DNA from: Eudorina sp. 2006-703-Eu-15
Lineage: Eukaryota > Chlorophyta > Chlorophyceae > Chlamydomonadales > Volvocaceae
Assembly (NCBI GenBank): GCA_003117195.1
Contig: BDSI01000002.1
Location: 2,195,328 to 2,259,327 of the forward strand
Direction: 5' to 3'
Length of the DNA stretch: 64,000 nucleotides
The translations under genes and the position numbers were made by a program. Position 1 is the stretch's first letter. The number at the start of each line of letters is the position of its first letter. This document shows, piece after piece, positions 22,585 to 35,700 of the stretch. The notes beneath the pieces were generated by a model. The model did no database searches. It was not told where the DNA came from and saw only the letters and a program-made list of their open reading frames with translations.

Positions 22585-23781
22585 GGTGGCGAGTACAAGA
22601 CTGACAAGGACACGCTTTGGTTGTGGTTTAAGTGATCAACATAAGGAATAGATACGGAGGCAGTGGCACAGGAAGCGAAAGAGGAAGTGGCAGAGGCAGA
22701 GAGGATGGAGCGACGGGCAGGCCAGGACGGGAAGTCGTGCGAAGCGCCCTTTCCACGGGAAGAGTAGGGGAAGAGGTGCAACGAGGGCACCTGGACCCAC
22801 TCACTGCAGGCCCGCGCGCGACGCCCGTGGCGATGGCTGGTGCCCCTCGCTGCAGGGTGTCGCGCCTCTTGCGGGGCGGAGAGGCTGCCTCACCTGGGCC
22901 GCACACCCCAGGCTGCTCTCACGGCCAAGTCCGCGTGCAGACCGCACAGCAGTCAGCGGACAGCGGTGCCGACAGGTACGGCATGAGATCATGCACTCTT
23001 GTGCAGGGACCGGCACGAAACGCTCTATAGAGGCGCTCTCGAATGGGTGCGTTGCTGTAGCTGCTGCATTGCCGCCACCTGCGCCAGCGATACGACATGT
23101 CGTAGGTCGTATAGGGCAGCCGGCAAAAGCTGCACCGCACGTCAGGCTCCTTGCTCCGTGTGGGCGCGTTGGGGCTCCCCTGCCTTGTGTGCCCTCCCTT
23201 GACGCGTATGCTTTGTCGTGCTTCCGTTTGCTCGCAGGGCAGGGCGCCACCACGCGGGCCTCCGCTCGGTGCGGCAGTGTGGCCGTTGCCCTCGTCTCGC
23301 GGCTGCCGAGCAATGCGGCACACGCGCATGGAGCATGCAGCATGAGGAGGGATTTGTCCTATGTGCGGGTATCATACGGCGATGACCCGAGGGGGCACGG
23401 ACAGGGCATGACGGGAACGTTGCATCATGACCCGCAGGATCGCTTGCGGTCCAGACCGGATCAAGGCCCAAACTAGGGCCCTAGCGTGCGACCCTAGGGC
23501 TCCGTCGGGGACCCACCCATGCGTTGTAGCGCCAGCCCCCCATGGCACTATGATCCGTGTGCATCTCCGCCGCTTGACGCGTCGTGAATAGGTAGTAGCG
23601 CCAAAAATAGGGAAATGAGGGTTTGGGGACGGACAGCCCAATCTGGATCCCGTGTACGACTGGGATCCAATGTTCCAATCATACCCGCTCGCCTCCCCCG
23701 CGCCCCACAAATCCCAGTCATGCCAGCCATGCGCCCGTCCCAGTCATGAACGCCAACAGATGCCACGGGCGCCCTATACAT

Positions 23782-23794
23782 TGTAAGTTTGTAA
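23782..23794 (+). terminator. Candidate double TGTAA poly(A) signal of the cold-shock gene
   Basis: Two TGTAA pentamers occur within 13 bases (TTGTAAGTTTGTAAC), about 1.2 kb after the stop. No earlier plus-strand TGTAA was seen after 22584. The implied 3' UTR is long, so this remains a candidate. Confidence 0.35.
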
Positions 23795-24670
23795 CCAAGC
23801 AAGCCACGCACGACCCCATGTGTATGTGACATGGTTGGGGGCTGCATAACCCCATACCTGCACAACTACCCATACGAGCCGTAGGCCCAAGGGCACGCAA
23901 AGAACGCGTAAAACCATATGCATGAAACAGGGAAAAGATGCACGAAACAGGGAAAAGGAGACTGCTATCGTCCAAAGGAAACGATTGAGTTGCGGTAGGG
24001 CAGCATGCTTTTCATCCTCAACCTGACCCTTGCCTCCACAGCAACGTCAGACCCGCTGTTCCCTATGGACACGGTGTCCGCCCCTACGCCCTCTGTTGGC
24101 CTCCAGCGCCCAGCAAGACAACCGGAACTGCATTAGTTTGCGATGCACGCAGTAGGGAATGAATACAGCAGCATGTGGCGGCCACATCACGGATGCCGCG
24201 CCTGCAAAACGACAGACCCATCTAATGTCGGTACTTCGACGTCTGGATCCCCGGCTGCTTACCATGTCTGTCACAACCGAACCTTCGAGAAAGGGCTTTG
24301 AAAGCAACCAATGACACCGACGTCCCCCACCCTTTCCCCTCGGGATAGGTGACGGCAGCAACTAACTCGGCACCAGAAACCAAACACTTGCTTTAGGATG
24401 TAGTAATGAACGGGAAGTTGCGTTAGATTGGCAAACAGAAGCCGGTGGGCCGGTCGGGCGGCGTAACGGATGTACAACTGGACCGCGTCATTCCGCAGGC
24501 ACGCTTCGAACAGGCCCTCCGCCAGGTTATTTCCATCACGGCGCCTCTCCGCCCGCTCCAGGCTTCCGCAGGCACAGAAGGACCCCATGCCTCGCATCTG
24601 TATAGTAGTATACCGTAACACGTTGACAGTCCCCGCATCCTAGACACACTCTGAGACGTTCCGACGGTGC

Positions 24671-24675
24671 TTACA
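24671..24675 (-). terminator. Candidate TGTAA poly(A) signal of eIF5B
   Basis: The plus-strand TTACA reads TGTAA on the minus strand. It is the first seen downstream of the eIF5B stop at 26710 and implies a ~2-kb 3' UTR. It is a five-base match only. Confidence 0.25.
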
Positions 24676-26709
24676 CCCGTTGGGACCGGTGGATGGTGGT
24701 GGACGGGGGGTGCCGCTATATAGCCCTAGACAACGATGAAGAAGACCTGATGCCGCTCCTCCGACTCGCGTGGCGTTGATATCATGACCTGGCGTGCAAT
24801 CACTGCGTGACCGTTGCATGCCGTACTGCGGCCCCTGGTGGTTGGCAGTTGGGGAAGTTCTTCTCGGAACCGTCGTGACAATTTCGGTTCCATACAACGA
24901 CCCTGAGGTCAACCCCACTGCGGGCATTGGGCCGCCTGGCAGGGTGCTCGAGACTCGTCGTGGGCCAAACCCCCCCGCAGTGCACCCCTCCATGCCGCAA
25001 CATGAGGGATTGTGGCGCACATCAGGCCGCCCGGTGGGCGCCACCACTTGCAACGGTGTGACGCCTTGCCGGCAATGCACTACATTGCAACCGAATCAAT
25101 AACCAACTCGGCAGTCCCGCGCAGCCAACCTCCTCCACCACCACGCACGTGCGTGCCAGCAGGTTAGTAGCGCTGAAATAGAGCGCTCAGCTGGCTTGCG
25201 GTCTCGACGGCGTGTATCTTTACCCCGTTTTCCTGTTCACCTCTTAAGCTACGGCAAGGCTTTGCGGTTGGATGCGGTTGAGGCTGAGGTTTCCGTGCAA
25301 ACGTTGAACGAACGAGGGTACGAACGAGTGTACAAGTGTACTTGTGAACGGGGTTGTGTAATTGGGGTTCGGGGTTAATACTGCCTGTCGAACCGCAGCA
25401 GATCACAAATCGATGGGAGCAGGATGCGACCTGCAAAGCGTCCCGGGAAAGAGGCCGCGGGCCGCTCCCACATCCCGGTCACCCCGCGTAAGAAGCCCAG
25501 ACTACGTGCCTCCCTGTTCAACCCACCCGGCCGCAGTGTTCCGGCCCGGCCCTTCCATGCGTTGCGCTGACGAGGAGAAAAATACACATCCGATACTCGA
25601 GTGCGAATGCGGCACGCAGCGCATTGCCCGTCCAACATATGCGGACGCCGGCAGCCATCTCCGCGGTGACCCTACCCTAGAGTAAAACCCTGCGACGCCG
25701 ACCCAAAGCTGCCCGTAAATCGTCTCGGGGACACGGGAAACTGCCCCTGCTGAGACGGACCACGCCTGCCGTGCCCCCAAGACAACCTGCACGCAGTCAT
25801 TTGTGCTGGGCAGATGGAGCGGGATGGAGTTCCCAGCACACGGATACGCCGCCCCGCACCTGCACTCCCGATGGCGGCGCCCCCCCGTCAACGGCCCCCA
25901 CGCCTTTCCGGTAGGCGCCTCTGAGAAGCGCATGTCAGTCGAGGCAAACAGCGCGCAAGCCGTTGCGCAGTATGAGCTCAGCAGAATCACCCACCAACCC
26001 TCTTCTTCCAAACAACCCACCGACGCCGCTGTACCGGTGCCCGGTTAAGCGATGCAATCAGCACCATCTCCTCCACCATATCATATTCTGGCATTGCTCG
26101 TTGGTACCTCCTTCCCAAATACACTTCCGCCCCCTCCACCTCCCAGGGCGGCCGCACCTGAGCTCGCCCGACATGACGGTGACACTGTCCTGCTGCTCTC
26201 AGCAGTGCAACCCACTTTTGGCCTAAGCCCCCTACCGGACACAAGAAAACACATCGCCCACAACAGTCCCTTCTCTTACTACCGTATCTATTGAGCCCAC
26301 ATTCCAATACTTACTGCCCAAACACCGACCCGGAGGCAGACAGCCGCCTCGAACAGCTGAACACCCTGACGGCCTGTCGCACAACAATGCGCGCACGCGC
26401 CGCATGGGGTTGTGTGTGTACAGCTAGAAGCTGTCCGACACCGGTACGGCAGGAACGCCGCGGAGACCCTTTCCCTCTCTATGCCGGGCGCTGCCATCAT
26501 TTCGAGACCCTTCGCACCCAGCTCAACCCCCCTCCGCAGTTGCCTCCCGCCATGCCCTGGCACCGCAGACCTGCAGTCCTGGGCCTGGCGCCCTCCGCGC
26601 GTCCGTCGCGCCAGCCGCAGCGCTCTAGCCTGGGCGCCGGCGCAACTGCCGGTTGCTGCAGCTGACAGGGCGCCGTCAGGCCGCCGCCGGGTGCTGGCTC
26701 TGCAGGTCC

Positions 26710-29700
26710 TTAGGTGACCTGGAAGACCTTTTTGAGCTTGATGACGAGGCGCCAGTCGTCCTTGGTCATCTCGTCCGCGAAGAACTGCTTCAGCGCATCG
26801 ATGGACTCGCGGCTGATGACGGAGACCTGCAGCAGCGCGGCGGCAGCAGCAGCGCGATGAGACGGCGGGCCAAGCGGTATTGGGACCGCGCACCCTCAAG
26901 ACAGGACATGCTGTTCGCGAATCGTCCCGAGGCTATTTGTAGCTGTCCCAGCGAAGGCTTCCATTGCCTCCGGGGGCACTGGGGCACAACCCGACACGCG
27001 ATGGGGACACGGCTTGCGACATGAGCGTATCGGCTTGTCGGACTTGATGCACTGGAGAACGGAGAACCGTGCGCCTCTCCTCCACCCCTACAGCGTCGGA
27101 GGCGAGGCGCTCGGGCTGTCGCGGCCGCCGGTGCCGTCTCTCTCACCAGCTGGTGCGTGTGGTCGAAGTGCCGCCCGAACAGCCTGGACTTCTCCTCCGT
27201 CGTCTCGCCCTCGATCTTCATGGCCACGCTGTCGCCCGCCCGCGCCTTCTCCACGGCCTGCACGCCACGTCGCCGGACCGAGCACAGCCCACATTGGTAC
27301 ATGTCATGCGGCACGGCACGGCACGGCATCAAAGCCACACGAACGCCACCTGGCATACGACCCACAACCCAAGCCATACGCCCCTCCCAACACACTCCTC
27401 ATTTCTTGTTGCTCAGTTTTCTTGAGACACAAAATGCCGTTGTCGAACCGGGCCTTCACTGGCCGCTCGCGTCGCTCGTCACCCCCGGGTCCCGCACCTT
27501 GTGATTGATCTCCATGCCCGCGATGCGGCCGAGTTCCACCAGCCCCGCCTCAGTCTGCGCCGCGATGGGGGTGCCGATCTTGGCGATGCCCTCCACGATG
27601 TCCACCCCCAACACAATGGGATCCTTCTTGTTGAAGATGCAGGTGGGCAGGATGCGCAGCACCACCGGGAACACAGCCTGCGGAGGAGAGGTTGATCAGG
27701 GTGGGGTTCGATGTAGCGATCTGGTGAACCACATCTGGTGAAAAAGAAGAATCAAGGTCACCTTCACATGGTGGCGGTGGTGGCAAAATGTGACGGGCCG
27801 GAACGCGGAGGATGAAAGGACCGTGTTCGCTTCTGGTGGTGGGGCAATTTCATAGCGCACTACAATGCGCAGGCGCAAGGCCCGCAGCAGCGGATAAAGT
27901 TGGTTTCACGGGTTCCACGGACAACATCAAGAGCAGCAGGCCGCTCGCTTCGTCCTCCGGTTCCCATTGCAGTCCAGGCACCCCGCTGTCTATTCGGGCA
28001 CGTGCGGGCCCGGGTCCCGTCGACCCGACGCCCCTGCGCCGCCCCGCAAGGGTCCCACCTTGAACCGCGCCGCCTCCTGCTCCGCGCTCTTGACCTGCTT
28101 CACGTACGCCGTGAACTGGTCAAAGAGGTGGTAGATGATGTCCGCGGTGAAGACCCTGACGCCGTAGTCCTCGGCCAGCTCACGGGCCTGCATCACGGGT
28201 CCAGGACGCGCGGGGCGACAACCGAAAAAATAAGCCCGGGCTGGACTTGGATGGAGCAGGGTGGGATTCGAGCATCGCAGCAACACACAGGGCGGAGCGA
28301 AGTGATGCACACAGAGGGTGAGCGCGATCCCATCCGACTGCGGTACTGGTGTGACAGCGAGGGTCGGGCCCTCACCAAGCTGTGGGACCGGCACCGGAGT
28401 ACCTCAAACCAAACATGTGCACATGTCCCCTACGGGTTCTCGAATGTCTCCCTCCCCCTCCGCGCCCTGCATTGCCCCGCCCCGGCCCGGTCCCCTGCCG
28501 CCGCCCCGCGCACCCACCTCCTTCGACACGGGCACATCGAAGGCCAGGATGACCGCGTACTTGGGGCACTTCTTCTCGTTCATGACGTTGGCCCGCAGCA
28601 CGTCGCGCTTGTGCACCGGCCCAATGTTGATGCCCGAGACGGGGATGTTGACCTCGGGGCTGGACAGGAAGGCGAGCAGCGCCTCCAGGGAGCCCAGCGT
28701 GGAAGCCTACGTGGCCGGCAAGTGAAGGGTCGCAGGAAGGTTGGGATACAGGGGGGGCCCACGGGACACGGGCGAGGCGTGGTGATAAATGGCGTGGCGG
28801 GTCTCAGGGGGGCTTACCAGAACACGGAGCCCCTAGGTACCCCCTGCATGGTGATGGAACTGAATACCATAAGAGCGGGCTGAAAGCGGCGTGGGCCGGT
28901 AGAGGGTTAACGCCCGCTTGCCCCCCCCAAGGGCTCACCCCCTTGGCTGGCAACTGGGTTGTCGTGGTCATGAGGGAAGGTCCCCGGTGGCGGAGACCTT
29001 GTCCGCATGTTGCGGACTTCGCATGCGGACTTCGATTGGCCAACGACCAGCCGACAGAAGTTCTCACACAAAACAACCCACCTGTTGACTTCACCTGTGA
29101 GGCGAAGCTGCTCCCTCAATCGGCGGTCAGTCCCCCGCAGTCAGCGCACATGCCCCGCAGCGCCGCGTCCGCCCCCAACCCGTCCGCCTGCACCCACCTG
29201 CACGCACACGCCCTCTCCGCCCTTGTCGACCTTGGAGAAGATGTCCGCCATATCTTCCATCACCGCATCCTTCAGCTCCTCCTCATCGTCCTGTAGGCGC
29301 ACAAGAGGAAAGGACAAACCCGCACGCACATATAAGCTCCCCCTAGCACGCTCCCCCGGGGTTACTCCTCAAGTAGAATCACGGACAAGATACACAAACG
29401 ATAATTTCTAACATGTCACCGCCGCCACGAGGTCGGGTGGCGCTACCGTACCGACAGCCAGCCCGGCGAAGTAAACATGGTCGCGGCATCCGCCGTGCAG
29501 GCAATCGTCTTCTGCCGCGACATGGGCTGGACTCAGCGACTAGGCAGGCGGACTCACCTCTGGCCCAACGACGTAGAGGCTGGTGCCCGCCACCGCCGTC
29601 TCCAGGCCCGGGGCCACAATCTTGACTCCCATGGCCGCCCGGATCTCCTTGTGGTCCATCAGCGCGCCCTTGACGCGCAGCTCCCGCAGCACCTGCGGCG

Positions 29701-32700
29701 TCTTGAGCGCCTTTACACGCGTCACGATGGGCCCGCTGAGGCCGCACACCACGATCTTGTCACCCTCACGGAGCACGCCGTTGACCAGGACCACATCCAC
29801 GGTGGTGCCCAGGCCCTCCATGGTCTTCACCTCCAGCACTGCGTTGCGTTGAGGGGGGGCCGGAGGGGGGCGGAGGCGGGACTGGGTTCATGCGCGCCCT
29901 AGGCGTGAGGGTTTCTTCGTTACCCACCCACCCCGGCGGCTTCTGCCCGCCCGGCCGAAGGGCCCCTGGCATCAGCACCCAAGAGCCCGCTCGTTGCCGC
30001 TCGTTATCCCCCCCCCCGTTCCACCCACCCGTGCACTGCGTGTCCGCCACGAACATGAGTCGCTCCGCCATCATGGACTGGGTGAGCTTGACGATGATCT
30101 GCAGCAGGTCGGGGATGCCCTCGCCGGTGATGGCGCTGGTGGGCACCACGTTGACAAACTTGCGCGGGTCGGGGTTCTTCCAGTACAGCGACACGTTCAG
30201 GCCTTGCTCGTTGAGCTGCGGGGGGGGGGTGCGAGTGTTCAAGGGGCAGGCCAGCCAAGGGCACCGGGGGGGGGAGTCGTCACGTCGAAACCCACACTCG
30301 TCGCCCTCACCAAACACGAATTGGTTTGCCGCCCGTGCCCGTGGCCGCAAGGCCGGTGGGCGGTGCCAACGCATGTTCATACCATTGCCTTGATGTGTCG
30401 GCGAGGATGTATCGATGGAGGCATGCCGTGTGCAGGCCTGCACGCCGAGTCCCACCTGATTGTCCGGCGGTCGGATGTGTTTAGATAAGAGACCCGCCCG
30501 ACCCGGCCCGGCCCGATGTGTGTACTTCAGTACCCCCCACGCCGTCCCGTCTACCCTGGGGCTCTGGCCCGGCCCGGCCCCTCCCCGCCGCGCCGTTCTC
30601 CCGCCGCTCGGCCTCCGCATCGACAACTCGATGTAATATTTACCTGCAGGAAAACCTGGCTGCTTCGCTGCTCGAACTCGGTCATCACAAACTCCTTCTG
30701 GCGCTTGAACGCGTCGCGGATGGGCGTGTCGTTCACGCTCTTCCAGCCGTACAGGCGGTCGACCTGGGCGGAGGTGAAGGCAAGGTACGGGTAGAGGATC
30801 ACATCACGGGGGCAGACGCCAGGATCCAGGCTCTCAGAATTTACCCCCAGGCCACCGGGCACCTCCCAGCTTCTGCCTTCAAGCGCGCGTCATCCTATCG
30901 ACCTTCCCGCCGCTGGGGCCCCCTCAACCCCAGACCTCTTTACACGGCTGGTGACTTGCATCCCGTCTGCCTGCGCCCAACCCTGCCCGCTGCCCGCGCC
31001 CCGCTGGCCCTGCGCCGCTCGCCTTGTTGAGCGCGATGACGAAGGGCGTCTTGCGCATCTTGAGCAGGTTGATGGACTCGATGGTCTGCTGCTCCAGGCC
31101 GTGCATCAGATCCACGATGAGCACCGCCATGTCGCACAGGCCGCTGAGGAAGGGGCAGGGGAGGCCAACATGCCGGGCCGCGGGAAGGAGAGGGAGTGAG
31201 CGCTGAGGACACAGCTACTCCACGCGCCCGCGTCGCTTGACGGACGCGGGGGGGGGCTGTCCCGGTAAACGGAAGACGATGCAGGGTGGACCCGGCCGTG
31301 CCCAGGCCACGTGAGCAAACGTTGCGGGCAGCGGGGGGCAGCTCTCACGCACCTGCCGCGCTGGCGCAGGTTGGTGAAGGACTCGTGGCCGGGGGTGTCG
31401 ATGACCAGCAGGCCGGGCAGCTTCATGTCGAAGGCGCGGCCGGCGCGCAGCGATTCCGTGCGGCGCTCCACCGCCTCGGCCGGCACGAAGGTGGCACCGA
31501 TCTGCTGCGTGATACCACCCGCCTCGCCGTCCTGCAGGGTTGGGTGCATACCGGCCCGAGGGAATGTCGTCGGGAAAGGTTTGCGAGGCACAGGCGGCGG
31601 CAGCGCGGAGGTGGACATCCTTGTCAGCGAAGATAGGTCCTGGAGGTTTGGTTTGGTCTTTTAGGTTCTTACGACTCTTCTTCCTGCTCTGCACCCGGAC
31701 ATGCAGTAAGGTTAGGAGGCTGACTTGGTTAGGAAGCTGAAAAACCAGGACAGCACGGGAGGCCCACACAAGCTAGCCCTCGATCAGCTACTCCCAGCCC
31801 AAAGCTGTCCTGGCAGCTGCCCCAGCAGGCAGCCGTTTCGTCTCCGTCAACGACACGCCGACATGTGAGGGCCGCATGTCGAGGCCCCCTCGGCAGCTCC
31901 CTCGCGCCCACCTGCACGTTGGTCCGTCGGATGTTGTCCAGGATCTTGGTCTTGCCGACATCGACGTGGCCCAGGATACAGCAGATGGGCGAGCGCAGCT
32001 CCTCCTTGTTGGCGTGCTTGCGGGCCTCGGCCGCACGCGCGAGGCGTCGGTCCTGCGACCAACCAGACCAGGCACGACAGCACGCACCGCGCCGGGATGC
32101 CGGGATACCGTTTGCGGACCATTGCGCCTCACACAGCATCACAGATATGTATATAATCCTCAAGTATTGTAGAACCGTGGCGCACGCGGTCGCCTTCGCC
32201 AGGGCGTCCCCGGACACGAACCAGATCCAGGGTCACGGAAGACCTGCCTCACAGCACGGCAGAGCTCATTGCCGGGGCAGGCCACGGCCAGCTCTGGTCG
32301 AGCAAAACAAGGATAAAGTTGGGTTGGGCTGCAGCAAAACCCTTTAGTCCCCGGCACGTCCACAGTCAGGGCCCCCAACGAAAGAAATACGGGTACGTGC
32401 AGACGAGCACCGAGCGCTTCCTCGATGGCTACCCCGCTGGCGCACACGCGCGCATGCCATCGTGCTCCCAAACCGCGTCGGCTCTCGCTTGCGCGTTGCA
32501 GTCCTGGCCCCCGGCCCTCATCCGCCGCACCCTACCCTGGCCTCCTCGATGCGCATCTGCCGCGCCTCCTCGCTGTCCTCGCTGCTGTCATCTTCGCTGT
32601 CCTCCTCCTCGCTGCTCTCCTCCTCGCTGCTCTCCTCCTCCTCCGAGTCGTCCTCCTCCGACTCGCTCTCCTCCTCCGAGTCCTCTTCCTCGCTGCCCGA

Positions 32701-35700
32701 CTCCTCCTCACTGCCGGACTCCGACCCAGACTCCTCTTCCTCCTCTTCCTCCTCATCCTCCTCCTCATCCTCCTCCTCGCTCTTGGGCTTGGCCGCAGCT
32801 TTCGGCGGCGGGGCCGCCTTGGCGGCGGCCTTGCCGTTGGCCTTTGCCTCCGCCTCGGCTTTCGCCTTGGCTTCCGCCTCCGCCTTTGCCTTGGCAGCCT
32901 CAGCGTCCGCCTTGGCCTTGGCTTCCGCCTTCGCCTTGGCCTCCGCTGCTGCCTTGGCCTTCGCCTCGGCCTCCGCGGCCGCCTTCGCCTCCGCCTCCTC
33001 CTGCTCCTTGGTCTTCTTGGAGGCAAGGATGGCGTCCGGGTCGATCTTGTCCCAGTCGTCCACCTGCAACCGCTCAGAAGGGAGGCGGCACAGCCGCACG
33101 AAACAAAACCACGATTCCGACGTTCAAAAATCGACGCGTTCACGACCGGTGGACCGGACGGACAAGTCAGCCCCAAGCTAAACACGCCCACCACATCATG
33201 TAGGCCTTGCGCACAATACCTGCAGACAGCAGCACGACTCAGCTGTGATATTCATTCCTAGGCGTGTTCAGGAGAAAGACCGATCGGACCCCGACTCGGT
33301 TGTGAGGGCGCAGGGTGGGTGGTAACATGGACAGCACAGGCCCGGAGTGGCTTACCGCGTCCCAGTCGTCCACGAGGGCCTCGGGCTCCGCTGCGGCCTC
33401 CGCCGGTGCCTCCGCCGCTGGGGCCGCCTCGGCAGCCGCTGGAGCCTCCGCAGCCGCTGGCGCCTCGGCAGCAGGTGCCGCCTCCGCCGCCTGGGCCTCC
33501 GCCACCGCTGCCTCGGCCGGCGGCTCTGGCGACCCCTCGCGATCGGCCTCCTGCTGCTCCTGGCCTGCCTTCTTGCCCGGCTTCTTCTTGCTGCTGTACA
33601 CGACCTTCTTCTTCTTCTCCGCCTCAGCAGGCTGGCTCAGATCGATACCTAGCGGCCGCCGCCAACAGACACGCAAGCATGCACGTCAGCAATGGCATGT
33701 GGCGCGTTGAGGTTGCGGGGTGTAGCGAATGGGGGCAAGCGGGATATAGGAAATTGGTAGACATATTATGTGAGGTTCTGGCACGACTGTAATGGCACGA
33801 CATATATGCCCCTGGAGTTCCAGGTTCGACCCCGACCAAGAGCGGGCCAAAGACCCTCGATAGTAAGAGGGCAAGGGTGCCCCCATGTTGATGGACGGTG
33901 AAGGACCCGATGAAAGTGACCTGCGAGCTGACCAGGGGCGGAGTTGACGCCTTAGTTGATTCGGCAGATTCCGCTGGATGCCGGTGGTGGGTGCTGAACC
34001 CGGGAAGAGCACTGATTTCGGAGAAGTCGGCATGGGAGACCGGATGAGGGTGCCCCGAAATACCGGGGAAGGTAGGGACTGCCAGGTTAGTGGCCACGGG
34101 TGAAGCTGAATCCCCCTATCCCACACAATCATATTATGCTGCGCTGCTGCCAGGGCAAATATCCGATAAGGGACCAAGGGAGAGGGGCCCCACAGGACAG
34201 GGCGACCCGATCTGGAGCCGAACAGAATGCTGATCGTGCCTGAATACACGGCATTAGGATACCGTAACCACAGCGTCGACCCGCTTCCCTCAATCATACA
34301 AGCCGGTGGGCAAGGCGGACCTGCGCATGGATGCGTGCTGGTCACCGGGATCATGTCACGTAGCTACCCGAACATGATCCCGCCGCCGGCAAACCAGAAT
34401 GACATAGTGGCGTGCGTGCTCTCCCCGAGCTCCTCCGGCGCTCCGCCTCACCCTTCTCGGCGGCCTTGGCCAGCAGCTGCGCGGCGATGGCCGCCCGGCG
34501 CTCCGCCTCCTCCTTGGCCTTGCCCGTCAGCAGCTTGCCCTCGCGCTTGAGCTGCTCGCGTTTGAGCTGCGAGGCGGCGGCATCGCGGGTGCGCGGCGCG
34601 GACACAACGGCGCAGTTGAACGGATTGCCCAAAAGTGATTATGCCAATCAGGCGCATCGGCAAAACACATCGGCACATCGGCAAACACATCGAAGAACTC
34701 CAGATAGGGAAGCCAGCATTTGCAAGGATGTTAGATGATACGACGCGAAACGTTGCCGTGGCGGACCCATCCCGGACCCTTAAAATCCATCCGACGCAGC
34801 TGTAACCCCTTGCTCCGCCTGGCCTCTCAATCCCAGCCTCGCAGATAGCATACGACATGAGTTGTGAAGATGTGAACGACAGGGACCTGCACAGTATAGA
34901 CGTACCGTTCCTTCCATCCCTGCCTCCGCGCCCCGGCACCGCGCCCCGACCCAGCCTCTTACTGACCCCCTTCCCCCCTTCCCAAATACACACGTTTCCA
35001 ATCCCAGCTGGCGTCTAGAGATGGCCCTAAGCAGCTGCGCGATTCCCCCGTAAGACCGCCACCTCACCCGCTCCTTCTCCTTCTTCCGCTGCTTCTCATC
35101 CTCCTTCCGCCGCTCCTCCTCCTCCAGCCGCCGGATCTCCTCTTCCTCCTTGGCGCGCCGCTCCGCCTCGAGCCTGTGGAATGTTACCACGCGGTTCAAA
35201 GCAAAAGGTCACAGGATGGGAGGGCCGGAGAGGGCACCCGAACAATTCTACTATCGCTAGACTGCTCGAGGTCCTCTGCGCGCCTCGGAAAAACTGGCGA
35301 CATTTGTAGCATACGTCCGACAATCCTCGCCGTTGTCCTCAAGCCCCGCAGGTTCATGCCATACTCCATTTAGTACATGGAGTACGACGCCACGAATTCG
35401 TGTCGCTGGCACGGGAGGAGCGAAGGACAAGCCGTCTCTACCGCATTCGCACGCCCCACGAATGCTGAACCCCACCCCGGGCTCCGCCCCACCTGGCAGC
35501 CTCCTCCTCCGCCTTCTTGCGCGCCTCCAGCTGCTCGCGAAGCTTCTTGGCAATGGCGCTCTCCTTCACCGGCTTGCCCTTCTTCCCCTTTCCGCCGGCC
35601 GCCTCCTCCGCCTCGCCCTCCGCAGCAGCCTCCGCCCCTGGAGCGCCTGTCCATCCAGGGCCCGGCGACAATTCTTATGGAAAGCCCAGAAGCAGGGGGC

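Larger units (their letters stand above)
22585..26709. other. Convergent spacer: 3' UTRs of the cold-shock gene and eIF5B
   Basis: This is 4.1 kb of lower-GC sequence with no recognised gene. Open frames here, such as a minus-strand one near 24270-24620 and one at 25502-26020, lack codon bias, domains or splice context, and I do not call them. Two plus-strand TGTAA motifs lie near 23782-23794 and one minus-strand TGTAA near 24671. A short tandem duplication (GAAACAGGGAAAAG) occurs near 23926-23957. Confidence 0.5.

Noticed and set aside
24270..24621. Minus-strand open frame with LAEGLFEACLRNDA.
   Set aside because: It has no recognised family, ordinary random-length size and no codon bias or splice context to support a gene.
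33815..33835. GGTTCGACCCC resembling a tRNA B box or SINE.
   Set aside because: The flanks do not form a T stem and no A box lies at the right distance; kept only as an odd insert.
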